Shown here: one piece after another, positions 35,400-47,134 of the stretch
How the letters are laid out: the number at the start of each line of letters is the position of its first letter
Numbering within the stretch: position 1 is the stretch's first letter
From: Hydractinia symbiolongicarpus
Taxonomy: Eukaryota; Cnidaria; Hydrozoa; Anthoathecata; Hydractiniidae
Reading direction: 5' to 3'
DNA length: 64,000 bases
NCBI RefSeq assembly: GCF_029227915.1
Contig: NC_079878.1
Location: forward strand, 11,718,001 to 11,782,000
Made by a program: the position numbers and the translations under genes
Notes under the pieces: generated by a model
Seen by the model: the letters and a program-made list of their open reading frames with translations, nothing else
The model's database searches: none
Told to the model about the DNA's origin: nothing

Positions 35400-37080
35400 A
35401 CTAAAATTACTTGCTCTGACCATCTGACAAATGCGAAAATTATTCGCAAAAAAGTTTTTAAAAGCATTTCAACATACATCTCACCCATAAAATTTAAATC
35501 ACTTAAAACGCCACATATATACAAAAAAGCTGATCAATGTCAAACACAAATCTCTCTCATTGTATATGTTAAAATCAGTTAGTTTATTGCAAACCCTGCC
35601 AAAGGTTGACACAAAATGTGAAAAATAAACAATAAATTTTGCCTAAGTAGAAATTTTTATCTAAGGTGTTAAAAAGGGATTGCAAGGATAAATTATAATG
35701 CAATAAAACATTATTTAATATATTGCATACGGTCCTTCCTCACCAAACTTTAGACAAAATGCCAACAAAATAACGTGTTTAAATCTAAAATTAATAAAGT
35801 CCTTTTAGCAATTTGCATGCTGTTTTACTATCAATAAAATAAACAAAATTTCAAATCTCACATAGTATTCTGTCACAAATTTTCATAAAATATATATATA
35901 AGTCATAATGAGTCATGTTAAACAACAGCAATCAATCTTTATATAAGTTCATTTTATGTCAATTTTTGCACCAATTTTGCAACACAAAATACAAATTCTA
36001 AATAATACTAAAATCTCTTATTTTGGTCCTTCGCATACCGGCGGTCTTCCACAAAAGTTTAATCAAAATGTAAAAAATGAGAGGTAACGACAAAATCAAA
36101 GTTTGCAAAATTTAATTATTTCGGTACATATATCTACTGCATATGCCCTCTAAAACAATATTTTAATCCAAAATGCCAATGAAAAACAGTTTGCAACAAA
36201 AATCAGTTATTTCGATAATATTGCATACACTCTTTCCTCACAAAAGCTTCACAAACTGTAAAAAAAAAGAATGGTTTTAGGGAGTGCTTCTGATTCAACA
36301 AAAAAAGTTTTTTTGACATATTGCATCTAGCCCTTACCCATTAAATCTTACACAAAGTTTCCAAAACTATATACGATTTAGAACACATCAAATTTAAATC
36401 GAGAAGGATCAGTCATTTCGATATATTGCACGGAGTCCTCCCCAGTAAGAATTTATACAAAACATAGAAAAACAAAGCTTGCAAGGTGTAAAATTGAATT
36501 CTTCTTCTGTGTATATATATATGGTCCTTCCTCGCAAATATAACATAAAATGTCAAAGAGGTTCAGATATAACATCTAACACAACAAAAATCAGTTCTAT
36601 CAGTATATGTCATGCCATTGTCTTCCACCAAATGTTCCCCTTAAAGTTACACAGACACAGCCTGCAAATTAAAAACAACTAAGATCAGGTATTTCGGTCT
36701 ATTTCATACCATTCTGTTCCGAATAACTTATAAAATGTAAAAATTGAGTGGTAAAACAGAAATTTGCAAAGTTCCATTTTTTTATATACATGTATATTAT
36801 ATGCCTTCTACAACAATAAGTTAATTCAAAATGTCAAAAAGAAGAAAAAAATAGCTTACAAAGAGTATAAAATTGAAATCAACAAAGTAGCTCTTTTGGT
36901 GTATTAAATATAAGCCATACGCACAAAAGTTTACACTAAATGTAAGAAAATGGTTGTGTTTAGTAATTCTAAATTAAGAAAAGTCAGTTCTTTTAGCATG
37001 CTGATTAAGGTTTTTGCCCACAAATTCTTACATGAAAATGTCAAAACCACAATTTGAAGCAAATTAAATTTACATTTTAA
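35400..37080 (+). repeat. Eroded tandem array, unit about 90-105 bp
   Basis: At least ten diverged units follow one another, each with the same order of blocks: ATCAG-TTATTTCGG, a TATATTGCATAC-like block, a pyrimidine block (GTCCTTCCTCAC), an ACAAAATGTCAAAA-like block, then GCTTGCAAA and a TAAAATTGAA tail. Clear unit starts are near 35577, 36110, 36205, 36308, 36413, 36503, 36594, 36689, 36776, 36891 and 36988. Unit length varies with indels. No gene is present. Confidence 0.65.
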
Positions 37081-37199
37081 AAATAAGTAATTTCTGAACT
37101 TTATTTTCAGAATATTTGGAGGAAAAGAACTTCGCAAACCAAAAAAACCAGGAAAGTGTTTAAAATTTTCAGGGTTAATAACGTTTGATGGGTTTTGTG

Positions 37200-38586
37200 G
37201 GAATATATATATACTGGGAATCTTTAGTTTAAAGCTAGCATTAGCTAGCTACAGCAGCTCATAGCTAGTCACTTAAATATAAACTGAAGACTTAGCTAGG
37301 TATAAAGAACATGGCTACATATATATATATATATATTCCTAGCTAGCTAGCTAGTTGTTGGTGGTGGTTGGCTTTTTATGATGCTAGCTATAAAACATGT
37401 CTGGCAACAATAATATAATAAAAACTGAAAATAAAATATGAAAAAACCTTACAGAACCTTGCTATGATTAATTTATAAAACGATGCTCTTCTTCAAATGT
37501 TTTTTTAAAGATTTATTTTGAATGAAAGGGTAGAGAATACTCAAAAAAGAACAGCCATCTTTTTCGTAAACACAATTTCCGTTTTATGCTGGGAGCTTCA
37601 TTTAACAGTCCGTATGCTTTGTGAATATCTAATACCGTTTCATATGTAGCGATACCTATATATATATGCTAACATAGAGTTTTTTGGCATAAGGGTATAT
37701 ATATTTATATCGTTATTAGCAGCGGGTTATATATTTACACCTTATGTGCGATTTCTATGAAGTACATCCCTAATCTTTTTAGTTAAATTTTAGCGTACAG
37801 CCACGTCATAAGAAAGTAACCCGTGATTTCCGTGTCGTGGACTCACAGTTTTAGTCACGCAAGGGAATTAATATATAAGATATAAATGTAACCTTGTTTT
37901 TAGGCTTCTTCATAAAGCAAAAAGATCATTCTCGTTCTCCTTATATTAAGCGCCCTCTTTTCATAAGAAGGGGCGTTTATCTAAGAAAGTCGTTAGGACT
38001 ATTTATCTTTAATCTTTGATTAAGAGTCATGGCAACTCTGCGTGAACCTGTAACTTTTAAACCCATGACAATAGTATGGGGAAAACGCCCTCTTTTGGAT
38101 GGGTGTTTATTAAAAAGGCGTTTACAAGAAGGAGGCGTTAGTTCGTGCAAATTATTAAAAAAAAGGGAGAGCAAGTTTAAAGGAAGTGAATATTTATTCC
38201 AAACATTGCGTAATGAGAAGCACTTTGGCCCCAGGGTCTTTTTGTTTCTTAAACGGCCTGCGTTGTCAGATATACAATTAGATAGTTGCCTAGGAAACCA
38301 AAATCACTGTTGTTCTCTGTATATATGAATTTTCTTTTTCTAGCAAAGTAAATAAAAATGAAAACTTAATTCAATGCAACTTCAAAATACAGAAAAAGTT
38401 AAATTTTTCGTGTTTCCAATATTCGCTGAACCATTTTGGTTCATTAGTAGACATAGCGCAGAAATAAAGAAAAGAGATCTATGATGGAGGGTTATTATTT
38501 TGACAGGGTATTTTTTCCTTTCCTGTCTACTTGCGACATAAAATTTAACACTTTATAATCAACGAAGTGTTTTGCGAGTTTGAAGT
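37200..38586. other. Gap with simple (TA)n and TAGC tracts
   Basis: (TA)n at about 37318-37336 and repeated TAGC tracts at 37230-37360. A GC-richer patch at 37950-38140 has repeated GCGTTT and CGCCCTCTTTT blocks in both orientations, probably a decayed element. No supported exon. Confidence 0.4.
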
Positions 38587-38665
38587 ATGGGTCATTGTGC
38601 AAGTAAACAGATTCCAGATGACACAACAAAAGCAAATGAAGAACAACAAGGTGAAGAAGATAGTG
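38587..38665 (+). CDS. Possible first exon of an N-myristoylated protein
   Basis: An ATG opens MGHCASKQIPDDTTKANEEQ, a Gly2/Ser6 N-terminus of the kind recognised by N-myristoyltransferase (with a Cys that could be palmitoylated), then an acidic stretch up to a possible donor (AGTG then GTAGGA). Candidate downstream sequence at 39327-39412 reads IHSANDKIVSTVPTVAKLVK in one frame, but its phase does not match this exon. The model is therefore incomplete: a missing exon, or a different 3' exon giving a very short protein. No family recognised. Confidence 0.35.
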
Positions 38666-39430
38666 GTAGGATGACGGTTTTTGATTTATTTTATTCATTT
38701 AATGTTTTAATAAAAAATTGGTCCAAATTTTCTCATCATGTGCCCTTAACGGGCAGTGTCAAAACTATATGACTGAGTCAGAACGTTGTAATTGTCACCC
38801 AGTAAGGGTGGCCTACTAGTGAAATATGCTTAAAATAGTGCGGTTTTTTTCTCACCAATATGCTGAATTTCTGGTCGCGTAATGGCTGTTAAGCGTGTAT
38901 CACGGATTAGATTTATTTATAAATCAAACTCTCTATTCCTAAGAACTCTTCGCTGGCAATGTTTAAAAACAATTTATTAAAGTTTGTAAGCGATGTCCAA
39001 TGTGGGGCAGCATTTAGCGCAACTTGACTTGTTTTGAGGTTGTACCAAATCTTTAACAACACGAAAGTAAAAAAATACTAAAAACATAAAATTGTAATGA
39101 AGCGAAAATAGTTCGCAATGTCATGCAAATTTATCCAAAAGCATTATTTATTCTATTTACTAACTACACATGCTTAAGTTCTTTTGTTTCATACGCAATT
39201 AATGTACACAGAGATAGTCAAACTTTATTGCTTGACAGTTTTCTTTGTTTTTCTTGTCTGTTACTATATATTATGGTATAAATTCAACAGTAATAACAAA
39301 TGATAAACTGTTTTTATGCTGTATAGATCCACAGTGCAAACGATAAGATTGTGTCCACGGTTCCTACAGTCGCTAAGCTAGTGAAAAAGATCATTTCGCT
39401 GAGGAAGACTTCGCAAATAGTTTTTGGTAA

Positions 39431-39512
39431 ACTTCGTCTCCAGGGTCTTGTGGCCCCTGAGCCATTATTAAAAGTGGTCAATTCATCAACAAGGAAAATG
39501 CCCTGGGAACGG
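39431..39512. mobile_element. MITE, CTCGTCCCCAGGG family
   Basis: TTCGTCTCCAGGGTCTTGTG and GCCCCTGAGCCATTATTAAA on the left, ATGCCCTGGGAACGGGGG on the right; same layout as 40823-40934 with a few losses. Confidence 0.6.
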
Positions 39513-39591
39513 GGGTTGGATATAACTGACAGCATTATTTTTCGTGTCAGATTTGTGACCAAAGCCAAACAAGCCAACCTTATTGGACTAA

Positions 39592-39812
39592 TCTCTTCCC
39601 TATAATAATAGCCGTATTGTGTCTGTCTGTCCGCAAAAAAAGGGATTTTTCCATGGGTTGACGACTAATCTCTTTAATAATACCCGTATTTTGTCTGTCT
39701 GTTCGTGCGCCTGTTTGTCTTTTTGTTACAGAAACACGAAATGCGATATAAAAAGGACGGCCAACCTGTGGAATTATCAACAGGCAACCGACTAGTGTCT
39801 ATAATAATGCCA
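39592..39812 (+). mobile_element. Head-to-tail cluster of Helitron-like elements
   Basis: Three 5' heads lie in a row: TCTCTTCCCTATAATAATAG (39592), TCTCTTTAATAATACCCG (39669) and TCTATAATAATGCC (39799). The first unit ends in CTAA followed by T (39665-39668). The second ends in CTAG followed by T (39792-39795), after a perfect hairpin (CCTGT 39765-39769, ACAGG 39780-39784). The third is truncated. All share GTATT-TGTCTGTCTGT after the head. Confidence 0.6.
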
Positions 39813-40822
39813 ACATTCTGCGTGTTCATAATGGTTGCAAAAATAGATTCTTTCACCTTCTAACGAGTAGACTTATATTAAACTAACTGGTCTATTGAAA
39901 AAAAAATTAACTTACTGAAAATCTATGCTTTTAAACAAAACATAATTGAAGGCAGTCACTGATAGTCACTGGAAAATATCTTTAAATGACAATTCTAAAT
40001 AATTGGTTTTATTACTATTGACTGCAGCTATTCCGATCCACTAAGTAAGGAGCGAGTGCTTATTATTTAAATGCATGCATGCATTACCTTGGTAGAAAGA
40101 GAGAGAAAAAGGAATTGGATAATGCTGCAACAATGACTAATGTATAAAAAAGGAGTATTTAGTCGAGGGAAGTGTTATTTTTTGACCCTATCAAACTTGG
40201 GCGTTTATGTCCTTTGTAATCTCAGGGGGTGCTAAAGGGGGTAAGGGGGGTAGGGGGCTAGGAGAGTGGGAGGGACGAAAAAATGGTCAAGTTAACCAAT
40301 ATACGAATTGTCCGAGGTTCGAGTTAATCATCTTTTTATCAGAAAGTATTAACGAAAGTTGCAGGAAACTTAGAAAATAGTTCGAGATAATGAAAGTTCG
40401 AGTTACCAGGAGCTAATTGTAAATGCAACAAATATTTATATGGCCGAGACAAATTCTTCTGGCAGCTAGTCATAAAAACGACGGCCATTACTCTAACACA
40501 ACAGCACAACAACAATTTATTTGACTTTAAAACATCCGAGCAAAATCTAATCCGCAATTTTTTCTACATTTCTTTTGAAGTTATTATTTGATCTTTTTTA
40601 ATTATAAGAAGCATTGAGAGCTCAAAAATTGGATTGTAATGTTCGAGAATTGTAACTGGGTGGATTTGTATTGCTTGTCATTGTTGAATAAGAGCATCCA
40701 TTTTTATTTAAAAAGCTTATTGAAATGATAAACTGTTTGATTACCTAGGCGTTCTGTTACAAAAATGCCTATCCCGTTATGGTATTCTTTAACCTTAATA
40801 TCAGCTCTAGACCATGTTGGTT

Positions 40823-40934
40823 CAACCTCGTCCCCAAGGTCTTGTGTGGCCCCTGAGCCGTTATTACGGAGTGGCCACTATCAACCGCCGCTATCAACTT
40901 ATCAACAAGGCAAAATGCCCTGGGAATGAGGTTG
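40823..40934. mobile_element. MITE, CTCGTCCCCAGGG family, well preserved
   Basis: Terminal inverted repeat CAACCTCGTCCCCAAGG versus CCCTGGGAATGAGGTTG. The interior has GAGCCGTTATTACGGAGTGG and an imperfect ATCAACCGCCGCTATCAA motif. About 112 bp, non-coding. Confidence 0.75.
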
Positions 40935-41389
40935 ATGTGGGTTAGGACTGTGTTAGGGTGAACTAAATGAATACAAACCAAATACGTATTTATGTTTTCC
41001 TTGTATAAATCACAACTAAAATATGTGCCTCTAAAATGGCGGCAAAGTCACGTGGTATAACAAAGCCACGTGAAATAATGGTTTCCACTGACAGATTCAA
41101 ACATAGAATAATCGTAAGAATCCTGTGAACGAGGTTGAATATTTTTCCTTTTTATATCGGTTATCAGGAAAGCATTTATTCGAATGAGTTTTAATTTAGG
41201 TTGGCATTTATTGAGTTTTTTAAGCGGTTTAATAAATATGCACATTTTGGAACAAGCTAAAATGTCAAATACTTTATTTAGTTTACATGCTCCTTTGTTC
41301 GCACAAATGCTTGACACGGAGTCACAAAAAAGTCGTAAAGATTTACTCACATATATTTCTATGCTTACACCATTGGTTACATTCTCGTC

Positions 41390-41449
41390 CTCAGAGCTTA
41401 TTAAGATAAACCTGAGGTTTTATCTTAAAGAGCTCTGGGGACGAGAATG
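41390..41449. mobile_element. Near-perfect hairpin element, CATTCTCGTCC arms
   Basis: CATTCTCGTCCTCAGAGCT pairs with AGCTCTGGGGACGAGAATG, and the arms continue inward through AAGATAAA and TTTATCTT around CCTGAGG. Related copies lie near 45120-45183 and 58171-58229. Confidence 0.75.
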
Positions 41450-42105
41450 TATTGCTTAAACTTTTTCGTACTTACATTAGGTCCAACCTCGATCCTAGGG
41501 CCTGTAGCGTTTTTTGATATGAGGATGAAACGCGTACGCGTTGACATTAGGTCTACAACAGAATTGCTAGTTTCGTGTTTAAAACTTGGCTAAATAAATC
41601 CAAAATAGAGGATTTCTTGGAGTGACCTTTTTTTAAACCGAAGATTCACGTCAAATGTTTTACCACTATATTAATATTGATATGTACATTTTTTATCTTG
41701 TAAGTTTTACGGTTTCCTATCAGTGTTAATAAAGGAACTAAACAAGTGTTCATGCAAAGGGTCTAACAGATATCAGGATTTTCTACACACTGCACGAGAA
41801 TTTAAACCGTGGGAGAGATTCCAAAATGTGCGCGAAGATGTCGTATAGTACCGCTAAAAATTTCCAAACAAAACGAAAGAGATTTTACATAGTACGAGAA
41901 AGTTTTTAAACATACGAAATAATTACTGAAACAACAGACCTATATTTTACCAATCTGGTTTTCAAAATTACTTATTTAAATTGTGCATCAGAAGAACTGT
42001 CTCATAAATAAATTTTAAAAGTTATTCAGCATTGAAAGGAGAGGGATCTACAGGGATGGTTCCAAGGCACTACACAGACTGCACCCGACGTTTTCTCTAC
42101 ACTTT

Positions 42106-42145
42106 CATAAGAAGTCTTTATCACATTTGATAAAGACTTCTTATG
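42106..42145. repeat. Perfect 18-bp hairpin
   Basis: CATAAGAAGTCTTTATCA (42106-42123) and its exact inverse (42128-42145) flank a 4-nt loop. An imperfect stem continues outward (CTACA near 42098, TGTAG near 42152). The loop is tight for a microRNA precursor, so a small palindromic element is more likely. Confidence 0.7.
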
Positions 42146-43200
42146 CAAAACTGTAGTAATCATTATATACCTTTTTATACCAGGACATAATTTGATGTTC
42201 TTCTTCCAAAATACTGCGAAAAATCTTGTGGACTTTCAGACTATCCCTTTTAAATGCTTTCTAAGTATGTTAGCTAGTAAAGACAACCTTAAAAATAAGA
42301 AGAAAACAACTCGTCATTTTGGCGTAAATTTTCGAGGCATTAACAAGGTGGTTGTGCCTAGTATCAGGTATGGGAACAAGGATGGTGTTTTGTTTCGATG
42401 TGCAAATGCTTCAGTCATTATCGCTTCTTTGAAAGGTTCTTGTTTCTATATTATACTTCGTCCAGTATGATCCAGCCACCGACCTTAATTACTGCGGAAA
42501 TTTAAAAAATCCTTAATACTACAGTACCGAAAACCGATCATCATCTTTCGTACACATTTATGGTTCTTTTGAATGCTAGCTGTTGTGTCTCTACAAGTCA
42601 AGAACTCCAGACCTCTTATGTTGATTTTTACTATTTAAAATGGATTGGAAAAGCTCCAACTATATTTGAAAAGACACAAAAAATCAGTGCTAGATAAATG
42701 GTGGCAATTGAACAATGAGCATAACGAATATTTTCGCAACGAAGAGAATGCAGAATCCGATAAAAAGAGAGAATTTTGCAAAAAAGAACGATAAAGCCAA
42801 GCCAATCAAGGCAATCTTATTTTGGCAAAAGTGTTTATGGAAATACTTTTGAAGTATTTTTTTTACTTTGGATGGCAGTATTCCTTTATTAAAAAAAAGT
42901 CATTGATAAGGATAAGTCTTTATATAAATCGATTATTACAAATATAAATATCTCAGTAGAGAGAAGCTTCAAAGTGAGATGTGTATTTGTCATTACCATG
43001 AAAGTGTTCCGTCAATTATACTTCCCCAACAGGGAGCCTATTTTGGGAAAGATGAATTACAAAATTTAATTAAAAAATTCTTGTAGGGTTTTGTACTGAA
43101 AAAAAGGGTTATAGGTGAGATTAAGTCACTGTCAGACGCATTGTGCATGAAACTTGAAACTAGTCGGTAGGAAGCAGATCCTGCGAACTAAATAGTTATT

Positions 43201-43370
43201 AACAACAACAAATATCAACATCAACCGCTGCAACAACAAAAACTACAGCAACATCGACAACAATAATTAACAACATCAAAATAACAACAACAAATAACAA
43301 CAAAGGCAGCAACAAACAACAAGAACGACGACCTGGTGCAACAATAACAACAACAATAACAACAAAAACT
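43201..43370. repeat. CAA/AAC-rich imperfect simple repeat
   Basis: Dozens of CAA/AAC triplets interrupted by ATC, ACG and GCA. It is not part of a long coding frame on either strand. Confidence 0.8.
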
Positions 43371-43857
43371 AAAGAAGGGCAGCATTGTAAATGCAGTGAA
43401 GCTCTATAAAGACAAATATATCAAAAAAAAACTAAAATTTCAAGAGGTTATCATTTAATTCTCGTAGATTAGGTTAGTAATCCGAAAATCAACATTGATC
43501 GATTCAAATAAACAAAAAAGAACAAATCACTACATGACAATAGCAGGCTAATTAGCAATCAAATCGTCTAGTTACACGCAAGAGTGAAAGGAATTAGTTA
43601 GATCAATTGAATTGCCATATACGACTAAGTTAAACAATAAACGCCTTTATTCCTTGTTGCTAATCAAACCAGGGTTGCTTTTTATTTGCATTCGTACGTG
43701 CATGTTGTTTGAGTAACATAATAAAACAAAGATTTAATAGTACCTTCTGATCAACGATGCTAAATTAATATTGGTAAAGATTGTTTATAGAGTAAATACT
43801 TAACGCGTTTCAACTTTCGTTTCCGAAACAGTGAGAAATGTGATTTTTAGATTTAAC

Positions 43858-44127
43858 ATGTTAAAAAGGAGTCATTCGAGAAGGAAAAGCGACAGAGATG
43901 TTGTATTAGTACACGAGGATAACAAACTAAAGCCGTTTCAGGATTACTTTACCGTACAAGCGTTTTTTGTTGAAAAAATCAAACGCGAAGCAAAATATCG
44001 AGTTTTATATACTGATATACTTGAATTTACTGAATACCATATTCATTCCGTTGTAACTGTGGAAGATTATGTCGAAATCAGCGACGTTATGACTGATAGT
44101 AACGGACGGCAATTTTTTTACGAATAA
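43858..44127 (+). CDS. Hypothetical small protein, 89 aa
   Basis: This ORF has a mixed, globular-looking composition, unlike the repeat-derived frames nearby. It starts basic (MLKRSHSRRKSDRDVVLV) and continues with DYFTVQAFFVEKIKREAKYR and EYHIHSVVTVEDYVEISDVM. It has no signal peptide or membrane segment and no family I recognise. It may be a real short gene or one exon of a longer one; a second candidate exon follows 90 bp downstream. Confidence 0.35.
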   Translation: MLKRSHSRRKSDRDVVLVHEDNKLKPFQDYFTVQAFFVEKIKREAKYRVLYTDILEFTEYHIHSVVTVEDYVEISDVMTDSNGRQFFYE

Positions 44128-44217
44128 GGTTTTTATATTTCGAACACGCGCACATATAAACACACACGCACACACAGTTTGAAGTAGTTATCACCGTTAG
44201 AATTAATTCAGGGTAAT

Positions 44218-44389
44218 ATGGCCACAGAAGATTTTAAATGTTTTATAACGGTTAATGACGTTATTGATGTGTTGGAAAATTACACTGTTTCAGAGACGAC
44301 AGTGTTCAATTACATTGTGAAATCAGAGATTTTTGATATAGAGCATACTGCGGAACACGTGACTCTCTATCAGCATCTGTATGATGACG
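44218..44389 (+). CDS. Possible coding exon, protein of unknown type
   Basis: An ATG opens MATEDFKCFITVNDVIDVLE and continues with TTVFNYIVKSEIFDIEHTAE up to a strong donor (GACG then GTAAGAG). I could not find a matching downstream exon with confidence before 48 kb. Composition is protein-like and codons are balanced. Possibly linked to the 89-aa ORF just upstream. Confidence 0.4.
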
Positions 44390-46202
44390 GTAAGAGCTTT
44401 TTTTAAGTTTTTTTGTAGAGGAAAAAAAATTTTCTTAATGTAGAGACTTGCAGAAAAATCGATTAAAACAGTTGGAAAATATATTCCCATTGTAGCTAAT
44501 TGGACCGATTTAAAAACGGTTCAAGGATGGGGATTTGTGCACTTAGGGAGAACATGCAAATCTTTGAAGTCAAGTTGCTTGCATATTGGCCCTTTTATAC
44601 GGCCTGTTAAATGATTTATCCTGCTTTACGCTCTTAAATACGAGATTAAACTTAAAAATAACATAGCTAAATTTATAAGATAAGAATGATCTATTTCCCT
44701 GCATACTGAAGTATTATAATAAAAGCATGTCTTAAAAGCATGTTTAGCTATTTTGAACGTTTCATGATCCGTCAGCGTGTTTTGCACAGCACTTTTAAAG
44801 ATGTTAAAAAGTTGTTTATGTTGTATGTTTTAAATAGCTGCGATAGAGAAAAAGAAACACTGGGAACAAAGTTTCTCCTCATCACCTTAACGTACTCCTT
44901 CCTCCTTAAACACCTCCGTAATAAAAAACAACATGTGACATCCTCTTAGGGGAGGTTCTTATGAAGGGCGAAAAAGGTCAATAGCTGGAACAAGACGAAA
45001 AAGGGTAACTCCTCTCTCTAACGCTACAGTCAACCTATTTTGAATTTTCAGTGAAACTTTATCAAGCTTGAGTGAATCGAGACCTTGCATTAGGAAGTTT
45101 TTCTCCAGGTTATTTTATTCTAATGCTCACTGCTCCTTAAGTTAAAACTTAAAGGTTTATCTCAATGAGCTCTGTGGACCTGAATGAACTTCTGTGTATT
45201 TTGTCCGAGAGCATTTTTTTTGGAGGCAGGGGTATAAATAAATTATCTCCGCCCCAGCTAACGCCCTGTCTTAATATAACGGAAACTTTGAGTAGGTTCA
45301 CGTGGTCAATATTTAATAATGATACTAATGGTCGTGTAGTTGCTCATACAAGGTCTGGGAACTAGGCTGTTCATTAAGACTGAAGTGAATTTATTAAACA
45401 GACGGGCAGAGCGCGGAAAATATCCTTATTTTCTCGTTTAGCCTGAACTGTGCATGTTGGTAGACGAACTCTATCGTAGATATTAGACTTCCTGAGGGCG
45501 GGACAATTTGGTTCACAGGAATATCGATTTTCTCTAAAACGCTGAGATATTGGGAAGGATAGAGAAGGAAAACGGGTAATAAAAGAAGGGAAAGGGAAAT
45601 CTTTTTGAAAATGCTGCTAATTTTTAATTAGGAAACTGGTAATTAGTTTGACATAAAAAATTATTTCCAATCATTAGATTGCAGCACAGATTTTTGTGTC
45701 TGTTGTTTTTACAAGGATAAATTTTTTTACAAGGATAAAACACATTCCCAAAGCAAAACAAAGAACAAAGGTTCCTTGTGTTAATGCATTGAAAATATAA
45801 CTCTTCAGGGAAGGAGAGAAAAGGGGGTGTCGAAAGTATAAAAAGCTTTTTCTTTCAGGTGTATAAAGTGTATAAAGAGTATTTTTTATAAGGAAGTGAA
45901 TATAACTTTCTTACGTATGAAAAGCTAAACAGAGAAAGTCCAAGTATGAGTAATGAAAGACAGTCATACTAAAAACTATTCATCTCTCTTAATCTCTAGC
46001 ACAACTAAGTTTTTTCACGTGAGCTTTTCAGTATTCATAAATCATTTTTGCTTCTAAGCACTTTCTCGCAAAAAAAAAATACTTTTGATTCGGTACCAGA
46101 CCACTTTAATAGTATATAAAGAGAGCTATGGTTCGATCAACTATTTCTATTAGAACTTTATGTTTCAAGTTATATTTTTAGGATATATTTTAGGGGTCAA
46201 CA

Positions 46203-46294
46203 CAACCTCGAGCCCCGGGCTCTTTGCCTCTTTTTATATAACGGGATGGCGAAACATTATAAAAAGAGACAAAGAGCCTGGAGTTCAAGGTTGG
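46203..46294. mobile_element. MITE with CAACCTCGAGCCCCGGGCTC arms
   Basis: CAACCTCGAGCCCCGGGCTC then TTTGCCTCTTTTTATA on the left; TATAAAAAGAGACAAAGAGC then CTGGAGTTCAAGGTTG on the right. A long imperfect hairpin with a short centre. Confidence 0.7.
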
Positions 46295-46441
46295 GTGATT
46301 CATATATCAAAAATTGTTCGGTAAACGCCAATCGTCAATCCGTCTTTAGGAAGAAAGGAGTAAATCCTTTAACGCATACATCTTAAAAGAACGATTTCGG
46401 AGATAAAAAGCATTTTGCGGTGATTTGACTAAATCCGTGAG

Positions 46442-46641
46442 TTACCTTTTGCGTACACTTTTTGATTTGTCGGTGATCCTTTACAACAGACAAATTTTAT
46501 GATACCATTGCAATGACTGGCCGTATTTCTGCATTTAGGACATATCACTAAAGCGTTCCTGGTGACATTGTTTAAGGGACCTTTATGCTTTTTTGCGAAA
46601 AGTTCGTCGCCAAAAATATTGATGAAGACAGTGATAAACAC
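46442..46641 (-). CDS. Possible orphan exon with cysteine pairs
   Basis: Minus strand reads FITVFINIFGDELFAKKHKG then NALVICPKCRNTASHCNG, IIKFVCCKG and QKVYAKG, up to a plausible donor (AAAAG then GTAACT). The CPKC and later Cys residues could bind zinc. No flanking exons were identified and the family is unknown; it could be a relic. Confidence 0.25.
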
Positions 46642-47040
46642 GTTTCCTTATAATGTTGTTACGCCTCAGTTATGCAGTGGGCTATTTTTTTAATGGCCTA
46701 CATTAAGACTCGGAATTTAAAGTTGTCATTTTTGAAATATATTCAAATTCAATGAATAGCTGGGAGTTAGATAGACAGAGAAAAAAAATGGAAGAAGGGG
46801 GAAAGGGATCAGTACTTTAGGCTTGCGCATGATTCTAAAGAAAGAAAAGGGGATACTTTTCTTTCCTCTAGGATTTAATAAATCAAAATGACTTCAACGT
46901 CATCAATTTCCTTTAATCTCAATGTAGATATCTAGCTATTCTTTAATAAGAAAATTTGAGAAAACAGTTTTGGCAAAAGTTAAACAGAGAAGAGAAGATT
47001 CAAGCTCCTTAAAAATTAAACGTTCCCATAAAAAGTGTAC

Positions 47041-47134
47041 AACCTCGTTCACAGGGCATTTTGCCTAGTTGATGAAGTTGTTGGCCACTCCGCAATAACG
47101 GTTCAGGGGCCACAAGACCCTGAGGAGGAGGTTG
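47041..47134. mobile_element. MITE, CTCGTCCCCAGGG family, reverse orientation
   Basis: AACCTCGTTCACAGGGCATT on the left; CGCAATAACGGTTCAGGGGC and CAAGACCCTGAGGAGGAGGT on the right. It is the inverted equivalent of 40823-40934. Confidence 0.7.

Larger units (their letters stand above)
38666..43857. other. Transposon-rich gap
   Basis: It contains hairpin elements (39431-39512, 40823-40934, 41390-41449), a cluster of Helitron-like copies (39592-39812), a perfect hairpin (42106-42145) and a CAA/AAC-rich tract (43201-43370). Open frames here mostly run through these repeats. No firm gene. Confidence 0.5.

Noticed and set aside
38029-38328. A 99-codon plus-strand frame
   Set aside because: It runs through repeated GCGTTT/CGCCCTC blocks of a probable decayed element and lacks conserved features.
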